Below are positions 12,715 through 26,200 of a DNA stretch of 64,000 nucleotides, in pieces. The translations under genes were made by a program, and so were the position numbers. The DNA is taken from contig NC_085052.1 of NCBI RefSeq assembly GCF_963662255.1, forward strand, positions 8,187,307-8,251,306. The letters run 5' to 3'. How positions within the stretch are numbered: position 1 is the first letter of the stretch; each line of letters starts with the position of its first letter. Under the pieces are notes generated by a model. It saw only the letters and a program-made list of their open reading frames with translations. It did not search any database and had not been told where the DNA came from. The stretch comes from Cinclus cinclus. Taxonomy: Eukaryota > Chordata > Aves > Passeriformes > Cinclidae.

Positions 12715-14073
12715 AGGAAATTTAAAAATAAAGGTCTTTATTGATGTCATGCTCAATACATCCATAAAGCACCACTTACTTAATTCTAACAACTGTAAAT
12801 TTGACTTATGGAAAAAATATATGTCTCACTATGTCACAGTATTTGTAAGAAAATAAAATTAACAATTTGGTAACCTGGCTTTAATACTATGCACTTGTTT
12901 TCTCAGAAGATTGCAAGGAGTATAGAGTACATTAAGTGCAAAAAGGGTGAAACACTAATTCTTTATCAGTTTAACCAAATCATTAAACTTACTTTTTTGA
13001 CCTAGCTACCAACTAAAGTGAATATAAAAAGTAGAAATATAAACATCACCAACATAACTCTAAAACACAAAATCAAGACCGTACAGTAACTAAGAAGGCA
13101 CTTCTGATTTCTGATTCAAGTAAGCATTTCCAGTTTTGGCAAAACTCTTCACAACCAGAAGTTAAATCTAAACATACATTTGTTACTGGAACATATAATT
13201 CTACATTTTCAACATCAAATTTTAATGTTTTATAATAAAGCATTGTCCTTAACTTTCTGAGGGTTCAGAAGTTCTGAATCAAGAAGCAGACATTTTTATT
13301 TCTGCAAGCAGAAGAACTGCAATACCACTGTTGCAGGCTGTTCTCTCAGTCAACTGTCATTTGCAAGGCAAAATATCTTTACAACGGCACTTTAATATGG
13401 CATCATCCAAGTAAAAATTGTCAATCTTTTACAGAGATTTTAATTTTGATTGTTCTATCTGTTACATTTCTATACTGATCAGGTGAATAATCTAAAAATA
13501 TTGATTTTTATACAATCAATTTATGCTAGAATGATGACTAACTAAAATGACTTCCAGACTGGGCACAGAGCAACCATTAGCCTCCATTAATAATGTTCAT
13601 TAAAAGTAAATTGATATATTAGACAAAAAACACCCTTTTAAATAGCTACAAACTGGACATACCCATAATATGATGGTCTTTGGAAATTTCCAAGGAGGTT
13701 ATGGTGCCATGAGCTAGCAGTAAATGAGGAGTCTCAAGATTGTTTTGTTTTTGTTCTTAATTTACAATCTGCTTTCTGGGAAAAGACTTTATGGGCCAGG
13801 TAGCTGACTCATAACATCTCCAGTAGCCATAAATCATGAGAGCCACACTAAGGGAAACCAAGATACAGCAATTAGTAATAGCTGTCAGGCTGGCCTACAG
13901 CTGCTTTAAAATATTGCATACTGTCCATCCATCAGATACCCCAGCTTACACAACATAAAAATCCAGTGTTGTTACATTTCTGTTATTAAAAATGTGCTAC
14001 TCCTGTTTATAACCACATCTCCACCCAAAGGCATACCCTGACCTTTCAGCAGGGGCTGCATTAAAAGGCACTT
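12715..14073 (-). other. CASP7: CASP7 3' untranslated region
   Basis: AT-rich sequence follows the TGA on the minus strand and runs to the first well-placed AATAAA (plus-strand TTTATT at 12737-12742). This gives a 3'UTR of roughly 1.35 kb. Another AATAAA at 13295-13300 could give a shorter form. The end point is an estimate. Confidence 0.6.
12737..12742 (-). terminator. CASP7: Probable CASP7 polyadenylation signal
   Basis: AATAAA on the minus strand, 1.33 kb past the stop codon, at the point where the CASP7 transcript would be expected to end. The alternative at 13295-13300 cannot be excluded. Confidence 0.5.
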
Positions 14074-14297
14074 TCAGAAGTACAGTTCCTTGGTGAGCAT
14101 GGAGACCACGCAGGGAATCTGCTTCTTCTCGCTGAAGCGCGGATCATCCGACTGCGACTCGAAATTCGTGGCCACCACGTAGTTGACCCGAGTGAGGATC
14201 TGCATGATCTCAAGCTGCTTCCCATGCTCATTTAGCACAGAGCACAAAGACTGCACAAACCAGGAGCCTCTTCCAGGATTTCTCCAGGAGTAATAAC
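14074..14297 (-). CDS. CASP7: CASP7 last coding exon (small subunit)
   Basis: The exon (acceptor CCTGTCAG) encodes [18 protein letters not shown] through [17 protein letters not shown] and stops at TGA (14074-14076). It carries the substrate-binding YSWR and GSWF elements and the dimer-interface strand near the C-terminus. It ends at ELYF, without the two extra residues that follow in mammals. Confidence 0.98.
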
Positions 14298-17200
14298 CTG
14301 ACAGGAAAGACAAGGAAGAAAATACATGGAGTTATTTTTGATCTTTTGTGTTGAAGATTCTGGGCAAAGATAACAATGCACACACAGAAAGCTGAACTTC
14401 CAACAGCTCTGTCGCATATCCTACTTCATTAAAGTTGAGAATAATATATATTAATTCTCCAAACCTCACATTGCTTAAATACCTTTCTGCATTTTGGCAT
14501 TTGGGAGTCTGCAAGAAGTAAAATTACACATTTCCTTCCTGAGAGTAAGTTTTGTACCGTCCTGTCTTCATCACACATTCAACACACCACAGGAAGGGCA
14601 TGATTCCCAGAAAACATCTCTAAAACATCTCTGCCTTTGCCATCTGCAATCTCCCTTCTCCTCTACAGGCAGTGCACAAGGGATGGATACCTGATGTGAT
14701 ACCCAATGTACACTGGGCCTTTGTGTTTGTCCATCAGAGGGGGTCCAATCTCTAATCCAGTCAGTATGGATGGTGAGTTTTCAGGCTTCTACCCCCATCT
14801 TGACCCTCTTTTCCTTACCTGGCACTGTGGAATAAGCAAACAGAAAATCTGCTTCTACTGGGATTTTGTATCTCGGGTTGGCATCTGTCTCCAGGCATCT
14901 GTCATTGGCAGGTCCAGAGTCAGTTTGTATGCCTTCATCAAATTCAGAGCCTCTGCAGGCCTGAAAGCAGAGAATATAAACAGAATGTTTCCAATAAACA
15001 GAAACAGGGTGTTATAACAATTAGTATTCATCAAAAATTTTTAATGGATTCAGTTCTAAGCAGTACTTTGCATGTATTAAAAGCAGAGATGCAATTCTGG
15101 GGGATATCTCATTATTGAGTGAGAAAGTTACTAGCTTACCCCTTTAAAAATATATATCCTATAAGTAGAGGGAGGCAAAGGTGTTCAGGCTGTGCTTCTC
15201 AGTTGTTTGTCAGCAAGTGCCATGTCAGCTTTGGTTTATTCTAACCATGATTGATTTTACCAGTCTAGAATAAGTCTCATTATTACATAATGCCATGTGC
15301 AGTGTGACCTCTGGACAATTTCTTGACAGTGGACTCCACAGGTGGAGACTCTACAGTGTGAGCAACCTGTTCTAGTGTTTGACCACCCATTACAAGTATA
15401 GTGTGTTTTTAATACTTTTCCATTTATCTCTTTGATTCTTAATTTTCTCTTAATCATGGGTTTAGTTAAAGGGCACACTGGGACAATAGTCCAGGTGGGT
15501 AATTTTCAGCTCTTGATCAATACCTTTGACTGACAACTCTTGCAAAAGAACAAGCTTATGTAACTGGTCTGGTTGCCATTATTAAGACAATTTAAAAGTC
15601 TATAAAGTCACCATTTCAAAAGTGTAATTAGAAAAAACATCACTTCAGTAGTACAAGGAGTCTAAAACAGTTTTCACTTTGAGGACAAGGATTAATTGAT
15701 GGAATAACCTAGGGAAAACCACATCTTCTTCAACTCTTATATGTAAATAATACTCTGCATTATGCAAAAAAGAGAATTCAGACATAATTCAGAATTCATT
15801 AATATGTCAGTTAATGCTGTTTGAAACAGTTGTCTTTAAAAGTTTAACTAATATACAATTAATTACATGCTAATTTAAAAATGCAACATAATTTTTTAGG
15901 CTACTGAGGAAAAGAAAAAATGTTTCTTTTAGTAGTAATTTGTAGAGGCAGCCTTAATTCAAAGAGACCTGGACAGTATTATTCCTATTGAAAATCATGT
16001 ACTCTCCTTAGCTCTGTCTGCACAGAAATGAGTTTATCTTTCTGCTCTAAAGTTCAAATATTACCAAGAGAAACCGTGTAGAAAATTACAATAATAATAT
16101 TCTTTACACCCGTGAATCTCGTATATAAATTATCTTTTAAAAGCAAACAATAATTTTATCCATAGACAACTTTTCTGAACACATTTTTTCACAAAACCTC
16201 CATCAACATTCAGTATTCAAGCTACAGGGTTTTTCTAGGTCAGACAATCAACTGAGCATGTTTCCCTGCTGCAGCAGTAGGATACTGTATTTACTTCAGG
16301 GCTATTACCTGAATGAAAAACAGTTTGGGCTTGCCTATGAGGCTTTTACACTTGTCTCCTCTGAACAGTGCAGTCAGGCTCTTGATAGCCATGGGTCCAT
16401 CTGTGCCATAGATGAGCCCTTCTTCCCCATGGCTTAGGAGGATACAGGCAAAACAGGCAGCATCACTGTGGTTCTCCTCAGCAGCTGCAAGGCAAACATT
16501 TCTGAGTCAAAAGGAAGCTATATTTTAAATGGAAATTATATTTAGCAAAAACACAATTTTCTGAGGCTAAATATACACTGGGCTCCTACTGTCAGGCATA
16601 AGGAGGAGTGGATCATCTTTTACAAAGTGATGAGTACCTTGAGTACATGGATGCATCCCTCACTTGACTCTGAGTTTAGCCCACTGGAATCAACAGGCTG
16701 AGCTCCTTATCCAATAGGACAAGGCCCTTCACCTAATACACAGGACAAGTGCTTCACAGGAACACCGTGCATTTCTGAATTGATGTTGGGAGATGAGGTG
16801 GGAATTAAGCCCAGTCCATTAAGAAAACAAATCCATACAGAAAATTGTATGTGAGGGGCCCAAGCAATCTGCTCTACTTTAACCTGATGTGAGCAGGAAC
16901 TAGATTCAGTGACTTGCAAAGTCTGTTCCCCTCTGATTTATTTTACGATTCTGTACTTTTACCTTGCTTCAATAATTTTTCCATATCATCACGGCTTCGG
17001 TCATTGTATATCTGGACCTCAAACCCTAAGTTTTTAAAACTCTTAGCAAGATCTCCAGCATCTTTGTCAGTGCCATTGCGTGTGCCCATTCCTGCTGGAA
17101 AACAAAGAACATGGTTGGCTGCATGTTACACAACTCAGAATGATTCACATGTTAAAAGGCAAATGTTTAAGTTTATAATTGATAAACTTCAACAGTATCT

Positions 17201-20200
17201 CGGTGACATGTTTTTAAAACAATCCTCTAGCAGCACTGAGGACAAATTGTGAGATTTTAAAAATAAAATGTTAACACGTATCTGATCCTGAAAAATGCTG
17301 GTGTGCCCTCAGCACCTTGCAACACAGGACCTCTAAGGATGACCCTTCTCCTTTTGGTTATGCAGTGCAACACAAGCACAAAGCACCCCACGGAAAACCT
17401 GTTGAAAAGTGTTCCTATCATACCCAGTAAAAGGAACTGATATAGAAGCTTTGGGAAAACAACTTAACTGTGTTTGCCAGGTGTACAGGAAAAATCCTAC
17501 GAGCCTGATTATAAAACAAGTATTTATCTTCCTTGAAACCACATGTGGTCTGGAAAGTTAAATGCAGGAGTGTGAACAGAGCACACCTACAGCTATTAGC
17601 TTTTGTAGCTCACAGCTGTAGCTCAGGGACAGAGAATTTATAATATGGGTTGCAGATGCCAAAGTTCAAATTTTAACAACACAGTCTTAAACTCTGGAAT
17701 AAAGGTTTAGTTTGAAGTTGGTACAGCAAGGACACATGGTCTTTGAGACATATCCTGAAAAGATGTTGAAAAGAGCCAATCTAACATAAGTGTTAGAGAA
17801 CAAGAAAAGTTTTAGGAACAACTATTTATCAAAAAATGATAAAAAAATTAATTTAAATTCCATGTCCTAAAAATAGAATACTACTGATTAAAGGAAGTAT
17901 AAAAATTCTATGGTCTGTAATGAGCATCCTCAAAGAAAGAGCATTACCTGTTTTGTCTTCAAAATTTTTGTTGTTTATAATAATACATTTGCCAACTTTC
18001 TTGTAATCCATATTATACTGGAATGTGGGTGTAACAATTCGATATTGATTACTGAGAGAGGGCTTTGGCTGCTCTTCTTCTCCATTCTTCTTTTTTCTAG
18101 GTGAACCAAATGAAAGTATTGTTAGTGACCAGTCACATGCATGGCCTATTTACTGTAATTCAAACCATTCGTGCCCTGCCCAATGTTTCTCCTTCTCTAA
18201 TATTTGTTTTCTTCATTTACATTTCAGACGGAGGCATTAAGATCTTGTGATTTCCATGAAGGGATTAATGTGTGTGGATGGATTCTGACAAGGTGAAGCA
18301 ACTCTGGAGTGAACTGCAGCCAACAGCAGCACACACAAATCCCGACCCAGAGATAAAACAAACAGCCTACATGAAGTCAGGCTGGCAGTAGCCTTTTGCA
18401 AACTGTTTCTGGATGGATTTTATTTTTGCTATAAGTAATTAATATAAGAACAGACAGATTTCCCTTAATAGCTACTCCAGGAACACGAAGATATGCAGTT
18501 TACCCAACTGTGTGATGAGACTTGTTTACTGAATTACCATCACCCCTAAACTCTGTGCAGATTAAGACTAAGCAGTAGGTAGTTTCTACTGATAAAGGTT
18601 ATAGATGTGAACAAGTCACATGTCAGTTTGGTCTGCCAAACAGCAGTCTGAACCTATGCAAAATCCCAAGCACATTTCAATGTAATCATTGATACCTGAA
18701 CTTTGTGTCAAATAAAACCAAAGAAAAAACAAACCAAAATATTATAATAATGATGTTTATGGGTCATATTAATAAATCTTCTCTTGTTATATGACTGTGT
18801 ACTGATCTTTTTGCTATGTACAGGAGTCCTAGATTGGATTAGAAAGAGATGCAAGGGATAGCACAGACATTACTCACAGATTTAATCTAAATAAAGTATT
18901 AACACTAAATCAATTACAGCCAGCATGCGCACCTCATGTACAAGCATGAGGAACTTGGTACTTGCTTTTAGGGGTGGACTTTTTGGTCCAAGCAGGTTGG
19001 CTTCAGGTGTGGTTAAGATTTCTTCAAGCAGAACTGAAGCCAGCAAAATACTATAGTATGATTCAACCTCAGAATTATAAGCAAGCTCTGGAGCAGGCAA
19101 ACTTAAAAACAATGCTCATGAAAGGTCAGAAGTTATTGGCATCCCTCTTATTTGTTCCAGTATCCAGCTGCCAATAGTATTTATTGCTGATGTCTGAGAG
19201 GAAAACATAAACTACTTTCATAGCACAAAGAACTGTATAATACAGTTTGGTTATAACAAAATGAGATTTTTCCTATAATCACAATTTAAGTACTTTCACT
19301 ATTCTCATTCTGACATCTTCCTAAAGAATTATTAATGTATTTACTTCAGTAGTAACCTGTAGACATGAGATTGCTATGAATTGATTAAATGTTGTATAGG
19401 TAATCTATTTTCCTACCTTCCTGATTTAACAATGGTTGTCTTTTAGCTTTAAGTGTCCTCTTTTTTATTATTAAAGGACAAGACTAATTGGAATCTACAA
19501 TAAACCTTCTTTAAATGATTCATCACGTATAAATGCTACTGCAATTCAATTTCACAACAGCTTCTTATCTTTGAGTGCCGTCATGTTCAATTATAAAGGG
19601 CCAAATTAAATAGCTGCACCTGGCAGGCTTTCATTATACTCTTTTTGCATGTGACCATCTTAATATCATGTTCTCTTTTAGACTTCCCTTAGAGACTACA
19701 AAACAAGATATTGAACCATAGCTACTTGAGAACTATGTCTGGAAATACAGGTTGTTTTTTTTTCTGACAAAGTTCAAATACGGATATTCTCCTTGCATAT
19801 GCTTCTTGAGGTCTCTGGAAGAAATAATTAAATATGCTTTGCCTCAAGAAAAAGTCTTAACCAATTCTTAACTAATTATTTTAAAGAATTATTCAGAGCT
19901 GTATGATACTGATATTACATTTGACTTTGAAAGAGATATTGGATTCTTATTTTAACCTAAATTCCCTCTGATCCTCCATCATCAAACAGTTCTTTGTCAA
20001 AGAGAGAAAAAGAATTTTAGGACAACAAATAACCACTCAGGTCCATGAAGAGGAACTTCCTCAGCCCACAGATTCCAGTTTCTACAGATTTATGTGGCTT
20101 CAGTGATCTCCTGAAATAAGTTCAAACAATAGTGACTGTTAAAGACAATAGAGGATTTTAAAGGGGATTGTGCACACATTTCTGTTTATGTCCAACCCAT

Positions 20201-23200
20201 GAACAGCTGTCAAGACTCAGGGATGGATCCATTTGAGCAGTATCATGTTTGCACTGTCTGCTCTTCTGAAGTGCTGGAAGTGACCTAAGTGTAGCCCAGA
20301 AATCAGGCAGCCATGTCACCCCAAAAAACCCCACTGAAAATAGCAGCAAGGGTTAAGTGGCACAGCAACGTAACCATGCAACTTCTCTGAAACCACTTCA
20401 CTCCCAAGTTCAACAGTTTGCACTCATTCATGCAGAAATACTCGTGAGTTTAAGGGATGTAATTCCTGCTGCTGGAATTCTCAAAAGCAGCCAGAAGCTC
20501 TGTGCCAGCCAATGGCAAATGCCCCAAACAAGCCCTGGCAGCAAATTTCCCCATTCCTTTACAGAGGACTATGGTTTTATTATAATGACTCCTCCTAGCT
20601 GAATGGGTTAATGAGATACTAAAAAAAAACACAGCATGGTTACACCTATCATTTCTTTACTGGTAGACAATAAAATGTTCCAGAAATCTTTTGACATCAG
20701 TCCAAACTGAATGAATAAGGAAGCAAAAGCTGTGCATTATACTTAGCCTGGACCTGCAGCCCAGACAGAAATTCTTTTTCGAGGATTCTGGTTCCTGTGC
20801 CAACATAGCACAATATGGGAACTGCCTGACTGGACTACACTGACAGTATGATGTCCAAATTTTCAGATTCAACAAGCTAAATCAGACCTTGTAATGATAA
20901 CTAATAAAGTTGTAAATAAGTAATAATCAGACCTCAAAGGAGACCTCCTGTCAGTCACAGGCTGGCTTATGATTGAAAGCCTAAATATTTTTTTCCAAAC
21001 TTTGAACTGAACATCTGCTAATATAACTGTTTACTGCTGTTCTTGCTAAGCTTTTAAATTACTGTATTTTCCAAAGGGGTTTCTTCAGATTAAAACATTT
21101 TATAACAGCATATAACTAAACTCTGTGCCCTCTGCTTGATTTTTTTCTGCTTCTCTGATAGCTTGTGTCTTTAATTTCCCTCTTTTAGGATTCAAACTTG
21201 CCTGGACTAAACAAAAAGTTGAATTTCATGACTGTTTATTCATTCTTCAGGTCTTAATTACAGCTGTGGCATTATTCCTCACTCCATTAGTGGTGTGATC
21301 CTTCCCTTACACAGAAATATTCTCCCTCTTATTGCTGTCACGTATTTCATGTTCTCTCCCTTTGGTCAAAAGTTCAGCAAAACTGAAACTCCACTCTGGC
21401 ACTCTTGTACAGCTTGCACATTTTCACTCTCTAAATCCAGTGTCCCTAAATCCAGCCTTAGGCTTGCCAACAGCATATGTGGGAATATGATTTCACCAAG
21501 TCTGGACTCAGTATCAACCCTGTGAAAATCATTATCATCAACTTCTTACTCTTCACATATAAAACTAAAGTTAACTATTCTATTTACCACTTTGTTACTG
21601 AACTTTTAAACAGTAGTAGTCAAGTGCTTTATCAGCATGAGTGGCTAAAATTCTGTCAAAGTCAATGGAGACATCTGACTTGCATGAGTAGCGGACATGA
21701 TCATCTGAAGGACTTCTGCTTATCACAACACACCTTCTTTTCTCTTATACTTGGAAAAAAATATTGTTTCACTATGGTTCAAGATTTAAAATAAAAATAA
21801 AAAATATCACTGACAACATTTAACTATACCTTAGGATTATTTAGAAAAAAATAAAGCAGTCTCTCCTAGCAGCTGTGATTTTCTCTCCTCTGACTTCCTT
21901 TCTACTGGCACCTTCCTCAATTCCTGCTGCTGCCATATGACATAGCAACATACTAAGAATCCATGTGCAGGACAGAGGCTTCCTTGAGCATTGTCTTTAT
22001 TCATCTAATATTCATCTACTCCTCTTCCTGGCTATTTAAGTGATTGTTCTTTTCCAGGAAGAGTTGTTCAAAATAAACTCTAAAAATGGTATTTCAGAGG
22101 GATATCTAGTTTTAAAAAAAGCTATAGTCCCTTTCTCTCCCAGGATAATTTGGGCCTTTTGTTGCTCCCCTGAAAAATGTAAGCAGATTAAAAAATATTC
22201 TACAATTCTGTACTATTTCATTTAAAGGAGCTGACATTCAGAGTTGGGTGGACAAGGCCACACTGATTCAATTCATTTCTATTTGAAGTAAACCCAGAAA
22301 AGGAGAGACCTCTGTCTTACTCTGGTCTGTGCAGTTCAGTAAACTTCATATTTCCTTGATAAGGAATATCTCAAAACATTAAGACAGTTTTACTCTGGTT
22401 TCCTTCTTTTATACAATGTGCAATATAATTTTTGATTAACTGATAACATATTTCTGTTAAAAAGAAAATTTGCCCTTAAAAACATGGTGGTTTTGCAAAA
22501 ACACATCACTTCAGGATTCCTTCTGGAGTCCACATGCTTTTTTGGCATTGGTGTATAGTTTTATTCTAGCTGCTGACACATTCTCACCTTTCTGTTGAGT
22601 CTAGGGAAGATTACAGAAGTGGACAGTACAAATGTACAAATATTCTCAGGTAATCCATTGACACCCACCAGAACTATCATAACTTCAGTGTTGTGGGATG
22701 CAAGGTATCTTAAACTGCAATGCTCTTTAATCTATTACAAACAACTGAGATGTTTCCCTTAGGACTTTTGACACCTGGGGACCTCTTTACAGGCTTCATT
22801 TGACTAAGTTTCCCATTAAGTTACAATATTGTGGAGTGCATGGGACAATGCATTAGTTCTAAGGTCCCTAAAGAAACGTACATAGCCTATATTGCTGATT
22901 GATTTTTATGCAGTTTCTGTGGCTCTATGTTGCTCTTTCTGTCTAAACCCCCACTCCTTCCACTGCTGCATGCACAGTACAAATTTTGTTTGTGACTACT
23001 GCTCATCACAAATGTTGTTTGCTCTCCTGGGGAAAAATCCTGGTCTGTACTTCTTTATTTAAAAAGATAGTGAAAGAATAGACAGAAAACAGTGAAAATG
23101 CAAATAAGATTGTGTTTGTATTCACGAGGCATCACTAAGCTGTGTGTAGTAAAACTGAATGTGCTGGACAGCAATTTAGAGTTATTAATAAAAAAATATA

Positions 23201-26200
23201 ACTGAACAGGAAACAGAATTTATAAATTAGCCAAAATACGGTTTAATATTTTGTTCTGTATTTCTACCTTAGCCTCAATATTAGTGGTCTGATGTGTGCT
23301 TCATAATTGATATGTCTGATGCTTTCTGATGATCATGCATTAAGATCTCTTACTTCTACATAACCTTCTCTTCAAACTACCAGCTTTAATACTTTTATTC
23401 AGCTTTAATACCTTTATCCAGTCTAATTTCACTGTATTTAATACACCCCTAATTACTGTACACTCTCCCCACTTTGAAATTTTTTTTTAAATCTTGAACC
23501 CTGTTGGCAATATCAAGCAAAAGACACTTGTTAAACCTGACTGGAGCTTTTTAGATCTTAAGTTCTTTAAGCCAGACTCTTTGTTCTTTGTCAGATCTAT
23601 TTTGGTAGTGTCACACAGATTTAGAACTGCATGCAAATAACAGATTATCCTGCTGCCTTTTTCCATTAATATTGCATCAGGTTGGCAGAACAGCAACATT
23701 TCTGGACAAGAAGAATGCGTCACTACTTGAATTGTCTTTTATAAAAATGAATATTCCTTTACTGTTAAAAATCAGAAAGCATACAATTATATGGGATAAA
23801 GACTAAACCCCAAGGTATAGACCAAATAATAAAACTGCATTAGAGTGCACTTGAAAGTGCATACTCAGGGTTGCAAATTATGTGCCAGTATAGAAACTGA
23901 AAGAAAAAGCTTAATAGTTGAAACAGAAGTCTCCTGAGGAAAAAGGGACAATACAAATTGTATAGAAGGAAATTCAAGTAAGCATTGCACATTTTCAATT
24001 TCCCTTAGCAAACATTAGCAAAGGACTGCTGAGTTTGATAGATGAGTACCAACAAAATCACCAGTCCTTAGAAGATTATTTTATAATATATTCCAGATAG
24101 ATGTCAAAAGAAAACTGAAAAAAAATTCCAGTATTAAATTCAGGATATTTTCCACACAATAGAAAGTCTGAATTTGGCAGATAGAAGAAAAGTGGTCCTG
24201 CAAAACTGCACAACAGAAGTTCCCCAAAAAGCATTTAAACATTATTTAACCTACACTGCTTACCATGGCATGCAGATGTCCTACACAGAGGCATGAAAAC
24301 TGACAGCTGCAAATTAGAATAGCAAACATAAACAACACAATACCACACACACACAAAACAGTGTTCCTAGATTTCTGTTCACTGTCAGGATCTTGTTTCA
24401 TCTGTTAAAGAAATTCAAAATTTCAGTGAAACACACTAAACTGATAATACTGGAGTCTGAAGTTCATATTTATTGATGATATATAAAGCCTGTGTTGCCC
24501 TTGCCTATTTGTATATTGCTTTGCTGAAATGGCTGAACTTTGAAAGTAATTTTTGGGAACGGGTGGAATACAGGGAAATGGCCAGTGTGCTTCCTGGAAC
24601 ACCACAGCCCCCCATGAACACACTCCACTTTCCTCCTGGGAGCAACAGGACTGCTCAGGCAATAAAATAATTCTCAAGAACAGGGCTGTAGGGATTAACA
24701 AGCCTACAGTTCCTTTTTGAAATTAATTCATGACTTCTTAAGGGCATCTTTGGAATCAGATAGTCAGCTGACTAAACAAAGCCAGTTTGAAAGACAACAG
24801 AGGCAAAGCCTTTCCTTGAATGAACCTGAAGTTGGGAACCTACAGGACAGTACCTCCTGTTCATTTGGAAATTCATGTCACAGGCCCTTCAAATAATTGT
24901 AAACACAGTAATTTTGAACAGAAAATATTGATGTAGCAATATCAAAAGAAATGAATTAGGTAAACAATGAGATTATTTCCTTGAACTTATCAAGATAATA
25001 CTAGAGCTGGGAAGGACCTAAGCTATCATTAAAAAATTCTTTCCAAGACTGGACTGAGTTCATTTATCCAAAAAAACCAGTATCATACTACAAACATACT
25101 TTTGTTCCCAATATGACATACTTAACAGTACTGTAACACATTTCACAGATAATCTGCAAAACAAACCACTTCACTTTATTTAAAGAAATCCTGGCATTTC
25201 CCTAAATTTCCTAATATCACTTCCAAGAGTACAACACGGAATAAAATACATTTATTAAAACCATATGCTAGCAATGCTTTGCCCAATTAACTTGATGAAA
25301 AGTATTAAACAAATCAAAATGAGTTGTGCTTCTGCTGTTGAATAACTTCCAGCAAGTAACTCCATATCTCTTGGTCTTAGCTTTTCCATTGCAAAATGAA
25401 GTCTAAACAAACTTATTCCATTAAGAAATTACAGATCATGTGGCTTCTTTCCAGGGGGAGGGCAGTGCAAAAACTGATGCCCCATGTTCTAATCAACTGA
25501 GCCATTCAGTGGCAAAATCCTGTGCCCTGTGCTCTGGGATGACCCTGCTCGAGCAGGGAGGTGGGACCAGATGACCCACTGTGGTCAATCCAACCTGATC
25601 CACTCTGGAATTCAGTCCAGTAAAGTAGAGAATAATTTAAAAATTCCTATTTTGAACAGGTGTGCAATGTTTGTGTCTCGTGTGTGTGGGTTAACTTACT
25701 GACAGGTGTCTCCAAGAAAGAAAATGCATGAAACCATACTTACTGTAAAGATATGGTTTATATTCTTATTCTAAATCTCCATTATGGAGGTTTACAGTAG
25801 CTCTCAGTCCAGAAACAACTATTTATGACTATTTAACTTATTTAATTTAATGACTATTTAACATCAACTGAAACTCTGAATATATTTTAAACACCTCATT
25901 ATAGGACGTTTTTCAGACCCTGAGCTACTCTTGTAGCTTTTTGGTTCCATTTTAGTTTCAGATCCATCTCAAATTAGGAGAAAAAATCTTCTCTAAAAAC
26001 CTGGAAAACTGAAAAACTCAGTCCAAGACAACTCAGAGTATAATGAAGGAGTTGAGCTGTTTGAAAGAACAAGCCTCAGACTACAACTTCTGGCATACTT
26101 TGTAAATGTCTTTTGAAGTGAATCTAAATACGTTTTCCTGCCTTTTAAAGTATGTGTTAGTGATAGCCTTAACTAGTTCAAATCAAAATCATGACTGCAG

